64,000 nt of DNA from contig JANFOG010000009.1 of the NCBI GenBank assembly GCA_024336345.1, positions 248,001-312,000 of the forward strand, written 5' to 3'. This document shows, piece after piece, positions 1-11,764 of this stretch (its first letter is position 1; the number at the start of each line of letters is the position of its first letter). The notes beneath the pieces are model-generated. The model was not told the origin of the DNA. It did no database searches and was given only the letters and a program-made list of their open reading frames with translations. The translations under genes were made by a program, and so were the position numbers. Source of the DNA: Mariannaea sp. PMI_226 (lineage: Eukaryota; Ascomycota; Sordariomycetes; Hypocreales; Nectriaceae).

Positions 1-1138
1 ATGGGAGTGGATAGTTGTCGCATTTTGTCCGCCTTCAAGAGTGCTCACGTCAGATGCCATGTTTCAGCACGGTGGATGTGCATACAAAATTGCATGGATA
101 TGGTCTACATACATCTGTATAAGTTACGCTGTCCAGCAGCCAGTTTGATGTCTATCCAAGTTAACCAACATGATCTTCAAATCCCCCGCTTTTACCCGTT
201 CTTGGCAGCTTTGCCTTGGCTCTTGTTAAGGCAGGGTTTGGACGCTCATCCAACTGTCTTTGTTTACAGTGGCAGCCGGCACTCGCAATCGTAGAATCTT
301 GCACTATTGTTGAGTAGAGTTGCGTGTTTCATATACCAGAGGAAAACTGCGTCTACTATTTTCTAATCAATAAATGTCTGCCTCGAATAGAAATTGCGCT
401 GTCGCTGCCACTGGATTGGCTTACTGGTCACTAACCGCAGGAGTGGGTGTACCATCTGTAATGGCTACTTGCTAGAAAGCCACGGTCTGCGATCACCATA
501 TCTGAAACAATAGTACAGATTATACTCGTCTGAATCACAATATGCAGACAAGGGCGAGCCAAGCATCAAACCGAGCGGTAAGAGGCCAGCCGCATACTAC
601 AAAAATAGTCATGTGGCTGTTCGTCACAGGGCGAGCCGCGCGCGCTTCCAGGAACAACCTTGCACGGTGCGCCTCATCCGTCATATCCAGACATCATAAT
701 CTTCTACTGGCTCTCTTTCTAAATCCGTATCGCAGAAGCATATTTCAGTTCTTATTTCCAAGCAAAGTTGCTTGCGCATTTGTAGATGACTGCCCTGACA
801 TCAAACAGAGCCACGCACGAGTTTTCCATTCATCCAGTCATGACTCACGGTCCAACCCCGTCGGCATCTGTCTTCGGACTACTCAAAAGGGATGCGGGGG
901 AATGGTGAAATCGCCGACTGATGACGCGGTAGCGACCCTGACCTCAGCTCTAGATTTGCCGATAACCTCGGACAGAATATTTTTACTTCATTGCACCTGA
1001 CATATTTATTTAGCTGACTATTCCAACAAAAATCTCGTCCATACTTCGTATAAGTTCTACCCGAGAATACAATATTCTGCGTCCTCAGACTTACAAGAAT
1101 CCCCTAATCATCCCCATTCTGCTTCACTAGTCCTAAAA
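1..1138. other. Intergenic, no gene seen
   Basis: I find no protein with a recognisable domain here. The open frame at 542-1000 (+) has a composition typical of chance reading and no domain or start context. The last hundred or so bases are pyrimidine-rich and lie directly before the crotonase ATG, so they probably hold its promoter and 5' leader. Confidence 0.6.
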
Positions 1139-1972
1139 ATGACGGATAACGAACCAGATGCTGTTCAGGTCGCCACGACCCCTGACGGAATCACCACTAT
1201 CACTATCAATCGCCAGCATCGAAGGAATGCTGTTGACGGGCTTACGGCTCAGAAGCTCACACAGGCCTTCCTCGCCTTTGAAGATGATCCTTCCCAGAAG
1301 GTATGCATCTTCTATGGAGCACATGGAACTTTTTGTGCTGGCTTCGATCTGCATGAAGTTGCCAAGTTTGAAGAGTCAGGATACAAGGGGCCTATCATCG
1401 ACGCCAGTCACACTGTCCAGGGTCGCAACATTGGACCCATCGGTCCGTCAAGGATGCAAATCAAGAAACCCGTCATAAGCGCTGTTTCCGGGCACGCGGT
1501 GGCAGGAGGTCTCGAACTCTCATTACTGGGGGATATTCGCATCGCAGAGGAAGATGCCATCTTTGGAGTTTTTTGCCGCCGCTTTGGCGTCCCGCTGATC
1601 GACGGTGGTACAGTTCGCCTCCAGGCTATCGTGGGCCTGGGTCGAGCACTGGATATGATCTTGACAGGACGCGGTGTTGGTGCAGCTGAGGCGCTTCAGA
1701 TGGGCCTCGCAAACCGTGTTGTCCCCAATGGCAAAGCGCTGGAGGAGGCGACTAAGATTGCCAAGCAGTTGCTCGTTTTCCCCCAGGAGTGCATGAACGT
1801 TGATCGTAGCAACTGCTACTATTCAGCGTATAACGCGACGTCCTTTGAAGATGCATTGAGAAATGAATTTGATCATGGAGTGAAGGTCATTAGCAAGGAG
1901 AGTGTTCGTGGTGCAGTGAGGTTTAGTGAAGGGGCTGGACGCCATGGTGTCTTTGAAGGACCGAAGATTTGA
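1139..1972 (+). CDS. Enoyl-CoA hydratase/isomerase (crotonase) family protein
   Basis: An intronless gene of 277 aa, the usual length for a single-domain crotonase. The first oxyanion-hole strand is at about residues 62-71 (GTFCAGFDL) and the second at about 118-127 (GHAVAGGLEL). A DGGTVRL segment follows near residue 155, and an ALQMGLANRVVP motif marks the usual end of the core fold. Family members bind acyl-CoA thioesters and hydrate or isomerise the acyl chain. The substrate cannot be read from sequence, and the acid/base residues were not confirmed. There is no N-terminal presequence, and the C-terminus (EGPKI) lacks a classical SKL-type peroxisome signal, so a cytosolic site is possible. 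The start codon is the first ATG after a pyrimidine-rich leader. It could be a beta-oxidation side enzyme or a CoA-ester detoxification enzyme. Confidence 0.9.
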   Translation: MTDNEPDAVQVATTPDGITTITINRQHRRNAVDGLTAQKLTQAFLAFEDDPSQKVCIFYGAHGTFCAGFDLHEVAKFEESGYKGPIIDASHTVQGRNIGPIGPSRMQIKKPVISAVSGHAVAGGLELSLLGDIRIAEEDAIFGVFCRRFGVPLIDGGTVRLQAIVGLGRALDMILTGRGVGAAEALQMGLANRVVPNGKALEEATKIAKQLLVFPQECMNVDRSNCYYSAYNATSFEDALRNEFDHGVKVISKESVRGAVRFSEGAGRHGVFEGPKI

Positions 1973-2854
1973 TAGCCAAACAAATGACAGTCAAAAAATT
2001 CCGGGCTGCACTCCAGCCACCAATCGTTGTTCGTATGTTGGTCTGTTTTCTTCAACGTTGCTGGGCAGTTTCAGCCAAGAATGATGTCGAACCTCTGCAA
2101 AGTGCCGCACCTGAGAGGCAACTATAGGCTTGGTTCGGCGTCGCATCACATCAAATCCATGTAATACACCATATGTTTTTTTTTACTGTATTTCTGTATT
2201 TTCTATTTTTTTTTCAACCAAACGGACAGGAAACAACCCATCCAGTGCAACCAGGGCATTCTCTCCTATTTGGAGTGCCAGTAACACGGCTCAGTAATGT
2301 TAGTTGCAGGGTAGGCTGTTTTGACAGGTCGGTTTGGTGTTTACCAGTGGTCGGCCTTTTTTTCGTCTATGAATATGAATCACGGATAGCCGTTGATAAG
2401 CGAAAGCGTACGGCAAGAAGTCAGGCTTACTACTCACAAAAGTGGCTACGAAACCGGTAAATTGAAAGCCTAGTTGATTACTGGATTGCAGCATTACAAA
2501 CCAGCCCGACCAAAGGGCGTAGTTGACGACTTCGGGTGGCCGACTGTAGATACAGTTGACCGGTTAATTTTACTAGTCTCGGATGAACGGAAACCATGCC
2601 AAGTGATGACGGTAACGTGGTATTATATGGCGAATCTCGTTCTAGGAAGAAAATGATATGGATGCTTACCTTGTTTTGCCATGATCGAAATCGAAGCGTC
2701 ACAAACACTTCATGGCTACTAGAGCCACAAAAATAATTCGCACCTGGGCTTACACAATGAAAACATGGCAGTTATAACTCGGTGATATAAGGCATGAATG
2801 TATTTATTCAAACTGAAGAGGGTTATAACCACCAAGCCAGCATTATTGACATGC
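1973..2854. other. Intergenic, T-rich
   Basis: I see no supportable gene. The stretch has short T runs (around 2176 and 2206) and lies between the 3' ends of the convergent crotonase and STAND-like genes, so it should hold both terminators. Confidence 0.5.
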
Positions 2855-5089
2855 CTAGGTACCCATAGTTGCAATTTGCCAATTTGAGGAATCATCCGCT
2901 TCAGCAGAGTCACTCATCTCGAGAATATGACCCTGAAAGTATTGCGAGAATTCTAACGCACGACCCCGGCAAGTAATGAGAAACTTGAAGGTAACTGTCT
3001 GGGTCCTTCTCGTCAGTCGTGTAAGCCTCCTTACAACCGCATCAGTATCTTGGCGAAGCAGTCCTGTCTCGTAGAGGGTCATTTCATCTAATATGCAAAA
3101 GACAACGGAGTTCTCTGGAATCTGTCTTGTAAGCTCTTCCAATGTTGTGCATAATGTCTTGAGCTTCATTTTCTTGAGATGCTTCCAGTCAAACTCGTCG
3201 AGGAAAGACAAGTCAATGTCTCTTTTTTGGTCCAAGAGTTGAGTAGTCAGTTGGCCAACGAGGGTTGCCACCAAGGTGGAAAGAAGCGGAACTGGAGAAG
3301 TGTCCCCGTAGGGCAGATGCTCAGCACAGAAGTAGCTCATAGCGTAGGTTGACTCCGCCTGGTTGGCTATGAGCGCCAACCTCGCTGCTACGAGACTGAG
3401 AGGCGACATGCCCTCTGAGCTCGAAAGATCTTCATTGCCGTTGACTAACAGGGATTCAGATTGTGAATTTGACGTCATGAAATCCTTGAACACTCTGTTT
3501 TGTATGAGAGCAGCAGCTTTGGCTTTCCCTTGCTCGTCCATCGCATCGCCATTCCTCAGGCATGTTTCTATATCCTTTGATACAGTGGCAGGGTCGAAAT
3601 GAATCAAGTCCAAGAGATTTTGTGCCCGCTTTCTGTTTTCCAATATGTCTCCTGAATTGCACGTCAAACTCCACTCGAAGATACTATCATTACTTCACTT
3701 ACGTTCGCTGCCTTGTCGGCTGACCTCTAGCATGCGAGGTTGAGGTGACTCTGCATCTTCTAAGGTTGAAATTTCTTGCACTCTTAAATTAGAATCTCGT
3801 GATATTATCTGAGGTGTATAGTGCTATAACTTACCAGGCGATGAAACCCGAGGTGCTGTTGAGTTGACCAAGAGTCTGTAGATATTCTGCATGATCAGGA
3901 GAGACTGTGCAGACGTCTCCTTTGTGTCAAGGAGCACGTTGCCATGCGTCAAGAGGGACTGGTCCATATTCATCAGGCGTCGCTGCATGCACTGGTCTGC
4001 TTCATCTTTGACCCTGGCTGCCTGAGCTTTGATACTTTGCAGAGCGACTAGCAAGTCATTTTTATATGAACCCTGTTTGATAAATGGCTGATAAACCTTT
4101 TCTACCCTTTCGTTAGAATGGTCAGAAGTACTAGTTTCAACAGGACTACATAAACTCACTGAATGAACCATCGGCAAAGAATTGCATTACATGCCGCAGA
4201 GCTTGGAGAATAGACAGATACAGTTCGAAGGTACGCACTTCGAGACGATGATCACGGGCTCGAGGATAGAGCTCGACATACCTTCGGGCAGTCTCGATGA
4301 TTTCAGGTATTGTAGCCAGAGATTCCAAGATAGAATCTTCCACTTTCGTATACTGGCCCATTGCCTAAAATACACTTAGCTTTCGTGGAGAGTACGATCC
4401 TGAAGAGTAACGTACTCCAATGGCGAGTGCAAAAACACCGCAGATGCTATGCATCCAGTTCAGTGTTACGACTGTGAGACTAGAGCAACTTTTTTTTTTT
4501 TTTTCAAATATACTTACCTGGAACCATAGTCACCTGCTGGCAGAACACCTATCCAGCTTTTGAAAACATCAGAGTTCCGCCCTAGCTTCTCAAGGTACAC
4601 CATCAACTTGGAGGTCCTCTTTGGCGTTGCTGACCATCTCGAGGCTGTTGTTTGGACTTCTTGCATGACTCTGTCCCATGTGCAACTTCGCAACTCTAGA
4701 TTTGCCGGCTGGATGTTGCTGGTGTTCTTCTTGTCCAATTGTGTTCGCACCTGTTCCATAAGAGCGAACAGCGCCTCCTTCTCATTCTCGGCTCGTTTCC
4801 ACAACTCATCACTACAAGCATGTCAATGAAGGCTCTTATAGGCTATTATCAAAAACGAAGGCGCTCTGGGTAGCTCCATGGGGAGCTTAATGGTTACTGA
4901 AAGGATAAATTACCTTATCTTCTCTTGATTGATGGCCTCTTCTAGGGATGCCATGGTACCCAGCCGATCCACAAAAACGGCGTCTTGGGAACCAGGCAGC
5001 TTGACATGGTTCTCTAAAAATACAGCAGCGTCATTTGGGGGAATCCTCTCGCGAGTAGCAAAATAATCATCCCTTGCATTTCTCTCCAT
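2855..5089 (-). CDS. STAND-like protein: DUF7708-type helical domain plus degenerate NTPase domain
   Basis: A seven-exon model closes in frame at 615 aa. Exons run 5089-4914, 4811-4518, 4446-4416 (31 nt), 4364-4160, 4101-3835, 3780-3703 and 3651-2855. The N-terminal half is helical and has the pattern seen in fungal DUF7708 proteins (AGDYGS, then ICGVFALAIGAMGQ). The C-terminal third reads like a STAND/NACHT-type NTPase: a YFCAEHL strand near residue 460, a Walker B-like VVFCILDE, and a sensor-like FKFLITCRGR. I see no P-loop (GxxxxGKS/T) before it, so it is probably not a working ATPase or is a regulatory pseudo-NTPase. The gene is head-to-head with the AAA ATPase at 5575. The fourth intron's acceptor (4102) was chosen to keep the frame. 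Family assignment is from memory of motif patterns, and the function is unknown. Confidence 0.65.
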
Positions 5090-5574
5090 GATGAGCGATG
5101 AGTTGCAAGTACGTCTTCGATCGCTGTTTCAGCAGCTATTTAAAACTGTAGACCTGAAAAGAAAGGGAACCCCTCGATCACCATGTCCCCTGCAACGAGG
5201 GATAATCGTTTTCAGACGAATAACGTCAGCCCTCAGCCGAACTGGAGCCTCAGCTGACCACTGTGGACCTATTATTGGTCTATTAACGCAGGGGCAGGGT
5301 TGCATTCCTTTAGGCTGCACCGTCATTGCCTCGTTGGGGGCCGTCCAGCTTGCATGAATAGTTCGCGAACTTTTGTGTTTCCCCTCATTAACGCTCACAT
5401 TGATGCGCCAACAATTCTCCTTGAGATTCGCAACCTTGAGCAAACAAGGTGGACAGCATATATTGTCCAATCCTCTTTTTGCGACTTGCGAATTTTGTAA
5501 CATTCTGCCAAGACCTATAACCTCCGGTTATCCCTTCGTCAAATCATTTTAATTGGCACTTAGCAGACGTGCTG
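5090..5574. promoter_or_regulatory. Shared divergent promoter, STAND-like gene and AAA ATPase
   Basis: This 485-bp gap separates the ATGs of two outward-facing genes, so both must be driven from it. No convincing TATA box or operator was identified. Co-regulation is an inference from the spacing only. Confidence 0.45.
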
Positions 5575-8500
5575 ATGACAGTACGCGAGAACGAGGCCGA
5601 TAATGGCTCTTCCCAGGCTGGGGCAAACCAGAATGGGGAGGCATCAAAGCAACCGATTGTTTCATCACCTGGTGATGATGACAAAATCACTAAACTCGAT
5701 GGCACCTCAGGAGCCGATGTACTGATTGCTCAGAAGTTGAAGTCGCTAGACATGGAAGAGGACGCGGAGAGTTGGAAGGAGGTGGAGGACAAGGCCCAGA
5801 GAGCTCAATATACTAATCTGGGCATGGATTTATTCAACAAGGAGAAAAATCAAGGAGATCTAAGACGCCGGTCTAAACAGGCAATTATGCATCTTACTTT
5901 CACAGAAATACGAATCACAGAATTGGAGAAAGAGCTGCGTACTCTCAAGTCAGAGCTTCATGATATGCCCGACGACTTCAAACTTAGCGTCAAGAAGAAG
6001 AAATACGCCGTGTGCAAACCGATCCTGAAGAGGTCTGAAGCCGATGAGTTCAGGGTAACGAATAACTCCACGTCCATTCCGCTCGAAGACCGTCCTACGC
6101 TGGAGGTTCTCTATGATAGAGTCCCATACCACCGTCACGATGATCCAGACCAACAACCAAAGCTTGTACGCAGGGGCACTGCGTCTCTTGGCGAAGACCA
6201 TTTTGACTGGGCAAAGCAGGACTCCCCAGAAAGACTGAGAATTCGGTCGTGGGCTCTTATCAATCACTTGGAAAAAGTATGCAAAGAGACCCTTGGGAAC
6301 TACAAGGTGTATCAGAATGATCCGCAAGACGCAGCAGGACTCATTGTGTTAAGACCGTTCAAGGTCGTCTATGGCAATGAGCAGAAGATCAGAGACAGTA
6401 TAAAGGAGATTGAAACCCTCGCTACGTCGAAAGATAAGGATGAGCAGGGGAATGATTTGTGTAAAGGCATATTGAACGACACTGAATTCGAGTACAAAGA
6501 CTTGCTCCGAGAGCTGCACCTCTTCGTGGAGTTCATCGACAAAGATCTCAAATCCACCTTTGAGTTTCGTAAAAGACTGGAAGATGGCACTGCCACTGAC
6601 ATTGCATACGCTGATCTCTGGCATTTATTCAATTTGGGGGATGTTGTCATCTCGCGGAATAGCACAGAACAGGCCTACAGAGTCGTAAACTACACAGGTG
6701 GCAGAAATCCGCTGATCAATCGCATGGTGGAGGAGAATGATAGAACGCCGCCACTTGATGGATTTGTCGTCGACTGCTGCAGCGTCCTATTTGACGGCAC
6801 GGATTACGTGCCCAAACTTCGAAAGATCTCTATCCGCAGGTTCTCTGGCCGACGACCGATTGACTCACTCGAGGTTTTCCCCCTTAAGTTTCATCCAAAC
6901 TCGTCAACGTTGCAGGAATCGCTTCTGGCTCAAGGACTCAAATATTTGGAGTTGACTTGTGCGCCATTTTGTCACCGAATGTTCCGTGGCTGCACTATTG
7001 ATGAACCATCTCAGGACCTCGAGGCCCAAGTTATAGTTGATATAGCTCAAGCAGTCAATGCAGAGGCGGATTGGCGTCCCACGAAACGGATCACGGAGGA
7101 GGACCTCACGCAAAATGATCGGCGCGAGACACAAATGCCAACGGTTTGCGAACATAGCACTGAAGGGTGCTGCGGTTCAGACTATATATTCAAGGATTTT
7201 GCCATGAACTCGGAATTGTCGCATCCTTTCCGCCGTGACTACGGAGGGTTGTTTACGCCTCGTACAGCGGATGAGTTGAATGACGACATTATCTTATTGC
7301 CCAACTGGGTGCACGCCTTTGTTCTCAGACTTCGCCAGTGGATCACCCTGAAGATGTCTGACCTCACAGAGGTCCTATTCGAGAACGACTTTGACGAGCT
7401 TATGATCTCGGACAACCACAAGCAGACAGTCTTAGCCTTGGTCCAGACGCATGAGAAGGCGAAAGTTGTATCGTTGCCGGCGGCACAGACATCCCAGTCC
7501 GTTGGGGCTACACTCGACTTGGTAAAAGGAAAAGGGACAGGACTCATTCTTTTACTACATGGAGAACCGGGTAGGTTACCATCCTCCGTTATTCGCTCCC
7601 CTTTATTTCTGTGATTGTCTCGTCTGACGCTTTTAAGGTGTTGGTAAAACTTCAACCGCTGAGTGTGTAGCGGATAAGACGAAGCGCCCGCTGTTTCCTA
7701 TTACATGCGGTGATATCGGCGAGACGGCTATGGAGGTCGAGAGCAATCTTCATCACAATTTCCGACTCGCGCACAAATGGGGTTGCGTCCTGCTCCTTGA
7801 TGAAGCAGACGTCTTTCTAGCCAAGCGAAACAAGACCGATCTGCGACGCAACGCCGTCACTAGTGTTTTCCTCCGAAGCTTAGAGTACTATGCCGGCATT
7901 CTATTTCTCACAACCAACCGTGTTGGCGGCATAGACCCAGCATTCAAATCGCGTATTCATCTGAGTGTCTATTACCCTCGTCTCGATCTGGAGACCACTT
8001 TGCAGCTGTATGGGACTTTTCTTCGAAGGACAAGAGAAGAGCAACGAAAGTCTGGCGTTGTCGTGTTCCAGATCAAGAACAAGGAAGTTCTTAGCTTTGC
8101 AAAGCATCATTATCGCGAACTGAAGAAGGAGGGCTACAATACTTGGAATGGAAGGTATGTTAATGGTCTTTTTTCTTCTTTATCATAAAAGTCCAAGGGG
8201 TGCTTACTGACCGGTTACAGGCAAATCCGAAATGCTTTCCAGACGGCTATTGCATTAGTCGAGCATCAAGCTACGCAACTCCCGCCAGGATCACCCAAGC
8301 CAACTCTTGGGAAAGAGCAGTTCAAGATCGTAGCCAAGGGCTCAAAGGAGTTCGATTCGTACCTCATTAGAACCCTCCAGGGCGCCGACGATGAGATTGC
8401 CATGAGAGACCAGTGGCGAAACGACCAATTTGAGCTGGGACTGGGTGGCGCGCCCTCAGTGACCTCCAAATCAGCCAAGAAATCTAGTAGTTCGAAACTA

Positions 8501-8749
8501 CAACGAGGAAAGGCGCTTCTGAGCGAGGAAAGTTCCAGTGATACTGTGACGGAGAGCGAGAGTGACAGTGAAGCTGGGAGTGAAGAGGATGAAGGGGAGG
8601 ATTACGTGGTCGACAAGCAGAAGACTACTGTCACTACTACCAAGGAGACTGTTAGTGGTGCGACAGGAGACACTGGCGGGGCGTTCAACATCACGGAGTA
8701 TGAACAGTTTATGAAGTTCAAAGCCATGCTAGAGGCGACAGGGAAGTAG
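5575..8749 (+). CDS. Large fungal AAA-type ATPase (DUF7025-like N-terminus)
   Basis: Three exons (5575-7570, 7638-8154, 8221-8749) give 1013 aa in frame. An acidic, low-complexity start is followed by a heptad-like region near residues 100-130. A long middle domain has the style of the DUF7025 family that precedes AAA modules in filamentous fungi. The AAA core begins about residue 663 with Walker A GEPGVGKT, split by the first intron. Walker B LLLDEADVFL and a sensor-1-like ILFLTTNRVGGID follow, with an AAA lid helix region after the second intron (QIRNAFQTAI). The tail is Ser/Glu/Asp-rich. The key ATPase residues are present, so activity is likely. The start is the ATG at 5575; codons just upstream are not ATG. 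The biological role of this fungal family is not established, and the neighbouring STAND-like gene hints at a shared process. Confidence 0.85.
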
Positions 8750-9278
8750 AGAGTGTAGTCAGAAATTCCTGTTGTAGAGATATGACTCCCTTCGTCGAGA
8801 TTAGTTGAGACTATGGACAACCCCTTATACCCAGCTACTATACCTATTTATGCGAAATATTCGGTTTGAAGTCATTAGATACGTAAGCCATGAGTGCTTC
8901 GCGAAATGAAACTTGGTTTTCATAATAGAGGAACAGCCACGTCCGATAACCATGAAAGGATCTGGATCACTGTAGCGACCTGGTTGCACGCCCAAGCACG
9001 TTGGCAACAAAGTAAGGATAGCTCACAAAAAAAAGTGACCAGAGGGCTTGCCTCAAATCATTGCCGCACTCGAGAGGGTAAAATGGACTTGCGTTGCCGA
9101 TAACCGTAGCTATGAACTAATAGAAATGCATCATGTGTTGGGGGTAAACATCCTTCTATGTGCCATTAATTATACGTGTGAAATCCCAGAGCGCCGAACT
9201 ATGCAATCAATTCTCTTCCCTGATCCCACTGGGACCTAACTTCTCCTCCTACCTATCTTGACAGCTCACTCATTTCTT
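8750..9278. other. Intergenic between convergent genes
   Basis: No gene is supported here. The gap lies between the stop codons of the AAA ATPase and the membrane protein, so it should hold both 3' ends. Confidence 0.5.
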
Positions 9279-10307
9279 TTACGCTAACGACCGTCGGTAA
9301 GCCTGGGGTGGCCATTGAGGGACCGTACCGTGCACCTGCGCATTCTCAGGTCCATTGGGACTCGACTCGCTTACGGTCGTCTCCGAGGAGGAGGCTTGTT
9401 GACGATTGACGTTGTGCAAGACCCAAACGCGAAGGACGAATAGGGCGCTGAGGAATAACGGGATCAACTGAGATAATGTATCCACGTCGTCAACATGGTT
9501 GATATTATTCCAGGAGATGGTGAGTTCAATAGCGGCAACCAAGACGCCGAAAACGGCGAGCCCTACAAGCGTGCGGGCCGTATGTAGCAAAGCGATATGG
9601 ACTCTCCTGCGCGTGAATGGTTAGTTAAACATGGATAAATTAGCTACGGGGAACATTCTAGATGTGTATGTATGATGATACCTGACTCTGCTCCAATAAC
9701 GCTCGTCAATGATGGATCTGAGCTCGCAGCATGGTGTAAAGATTAAAAGGCAACCGCAAGCAATAAGTATGCAGATGTAGAAGATGGCCGTGAAAGCAAT
9801 GTAAACCTTCTCCTCGATATTTACCCTACCAAACACAAAAGCGTACTGGCGGCAGTCCCGGTCCAGCTGTGGCAGGTGACTGGTGTAGAACCAGGTGCCG
9901 ACACTAGCATCGGCAACGAGGAGAAGGAATGTCAAGTACTTGTAGACAGGGCCATGCCGTTCCTTGGAGAGCACGAAGGGGTCGAGGTTTGGGTTGCAAC
10001 GGGTGAGAACGCGCCACACGTAGATCGGGATGAGGAAAAAAAAGGTGCCAATGGCAAGCAGCAAGACAAGGTAGATATCGATTGTCTCGAGGTCATCGCG
10101 GGCTATTTGGATGATGAGGCCGGTGGTGGCGGCAGCGGAGAGAAAGGCTCCCAGATGGCGAACGTCCGGGAGATCGTCCTCGTCATAATACTCAACTATG
10201 ACAGCACCAAACCATTGGACGTAAAAGGCACAGCGGATGCCCAAGCCATACATCTCCGGCCGACCCTGGGCTGGGCAGAGTGGGTGTGCGACATCTCTTC
10301 CATTCAT
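9279..10307 (-). CDS. Multi-pass membrane protein, unknown function
   Basis: Two exons (10307-9682 and 9606-9279, joined AG|G with a GTATCA donor) give 317 aa. About seven hydrophobic segments are visible, among them CAFYVQWFGAVIV, FLSAAATTGLII, IYLVLLLAIGTFFFLIPIYVW, YLTFLLLVADASVG, IFYICILIACGCLLIF, LVGLAVFGVLVAAIEL and LIPLFLSALFVLRVWVL. The tail is Ser/Pro-rich and probably cytosolic. An early acidic EYYDEDDLPD follows the first helix. The pattern resembles lineage-specific fungal 7TM proteins, but I do not recognise a named family, and neither receptor nor transporter function can be claimed. Confidence 0.7.
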
Positions 10308-10376
10308 GGGATGTTGAGGAAGAAGCGATCAGAAATAGTTTCTGAGTCACGAAATCATTCATGATTTTCCCTCTTA

Positions 10377-10391
10377 CTTCTTCTTCTTCTT
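10377..10391. repeat. (CTT)5 microsatellite
   Basis: Five CTT units lie about 70 bp upstream of the membrane-protein ATG (minus strand), probably in its promoter or 5' leader. Confidence 0.7.
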
Positions 10392-10518
10392 GTAGGGGGA
10401 AGGGAAAGGGATACAGGGAGAGGTGGTTGGAAATGCGAGGTGATTATGCACACACTTGTATGCCCTCATAACCAAAACAAACGCTCAGCTGCGGAGCAGC
10501 GCAGGCGGGCAGGGTGGG

Positions 10519-10548
10519 CCACGCCCACGCCCACGCCCATGCCCACGG
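10519..10548. repeat. CCACGC-type hexamer repeat
   Basis: Five imperfect copies of a 6-bp unit (CCACGC, with one CCATGC) lie in the gap between the membrane protein and DBP3. It is a simple-sequence expansion with no gene in it. Confidence 0.75.
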
Positions 10549-10613
10549 CCTCAGAGGCAACTGAGCAAATGCGCACGTCAACCTTGCGCGCTGCTGATGG
10601 CGGCCCGACGCGG

Positions 10614-10663
10614 TGCTGCTGCTACTGCTGCTGCTACTGCTGGCGATGGTACTGCTATTGCTG
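10614..10663. repeat. Interrupted (TGC)n microsatellite
   Basis: A run of TGC/TAC triplets lies about 65 bp after the hexamer repeat. A reading frame crosses it, but it would encode only homopolymer-like residues and has no domain, so I do not call a protein. Confidence 0.7.
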
Positions 10664-11393
10664 CCGTGAGAGAGAGCAACATGCGCTGCCCAATGGATTG
10701 CTCCGTTGGCGAGGTAAATAACATCATTAGTTCGGGTTCACGGCCTGGTCAGTGGGCATGCCGGACGCAGAATGCGGAGGGGAGACGTAGGGGTTTGAGC
10801 CATCCAGAGACAGCCACAACTCCTGGGGTGGGAGCAGAGACAGGTGGTGGCATATGTGCGGACCTGCATGATGTGAGTTGTTGGCAAATTGGATCTGTTC
10901 GAGTGCCTTAGTCAAATGGTTGCCGGTCCAGCAGCCGGGGATAAGAACGATTGAGAGGTCAACAGAGGACGGAAAGGAAGTAGAGACCAGGTCATGATGC
11001 AAAAGACCAGAGAGAGGCCATCTAAAAGGCCATGCAAAGGCATTTAAAATAGAGACAGGACAGCACGAGAGACAAAAAAGAGGAGGGAAAAAGCAGAGGT
11101 GACGACGAGACAAGAGTTGGCATGGTTACGCCGTCTCTTCTGCTTCCTCAGTGACGAAAGCATTGGACGACCCTGGGTCCTCTCTCACAACATATCGCGA
11201 TGATTGTGTTGCGTCTCGTGAGCCATTTCGAGCCGTAACTTGAGCAGGACAACATCAAGAAAGCAGATACACAGGAGAAAAAGTCGTTGACTAACACGGG
11301 ACGATCCATGAGCTGCTATTGACCACATGCAAAGCACCATCAACATGGGCGGGAAGACAGAAAAAGGGTACGTACTCTGCTGTTGTTTTCTTA

Positions 11394-11438
<45 letters not shown>

Positions 11439-11764
11439 GAAAATCCCAGCTGCAGTATGGATGCTTATCTTATCTTATCAAGCGGAGGCCAGTCATGGCC
11501 GAATCAGCGTCTCTCGACTGCCCACTCTCCGCAAATATGTCAATTCACCGCCGTCCACTAAAAATTCTTATCGATAAAGATTTTTTTTCTGCCAATTCTT
11601 CCGGTGAGCGCGAACCAGTGAGACATCCCACCACTTTCTTTGCCTCTTCATTCTTTATCAACAACCCTTTAATCCGGTGTCTTTGGCTGCTCTTGCTTAT
11701 CGCCGTCGCAACACTTCCGGGTTTCTTTTTCTTTCAATTCATATACCCCCGCGACATTTTAAAA
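10664..11764. promoter_or_regulatory. Upstream region and 5' leader of DBP3
   Basis: No separate gene is supported. The stretch contains the 42-T homopolymer at 11396-11437 and several upstream ATGs. Long poly(dT) tracts in promoters are known to disfavour nucleosomes, so this one may keep the helicase promoter open. That is an inference. Confidence 0.45.
11396..11437 (+). repeat. Poly-T homopolymer, 42 nt
   Basis: An uninterrupted run of 42 thymines, by far the longest homopolymer in the window, lies 327 bp before the DBP3 start codon. It could be a nucleosome-depleting promoter tract or the poly-A end of a retroposed fragment on the minus strand. No flanking target-site duplication is evident. 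Confidence 0.9.

Noticed and set aside
542..1000. 152-codon open frame upstream of the crotonase
   Set aside because: No domain, no convincing start context and a random-looking composition; probably promoter sequence.
9876..10364. 162-codon plus-strand open frame
   Set aside because: Antisense shadow of the membrane-protein exon; charged, low-complexity and without a domain.
10456..10911. Open frame across the GC-rich and TGC microsatellites
   Set aside because: It consists mostly of repeat-encoded Pro/Arg and Ala runs and has no domain.
11327..11764. N-terminal extension of DBP3 in the same open frame
   Set aside because: It runs through the poly-T tract as a Phe homopolymer and does not resemble the family; the ATG at 11765 starts the typical Lys-rich tail.
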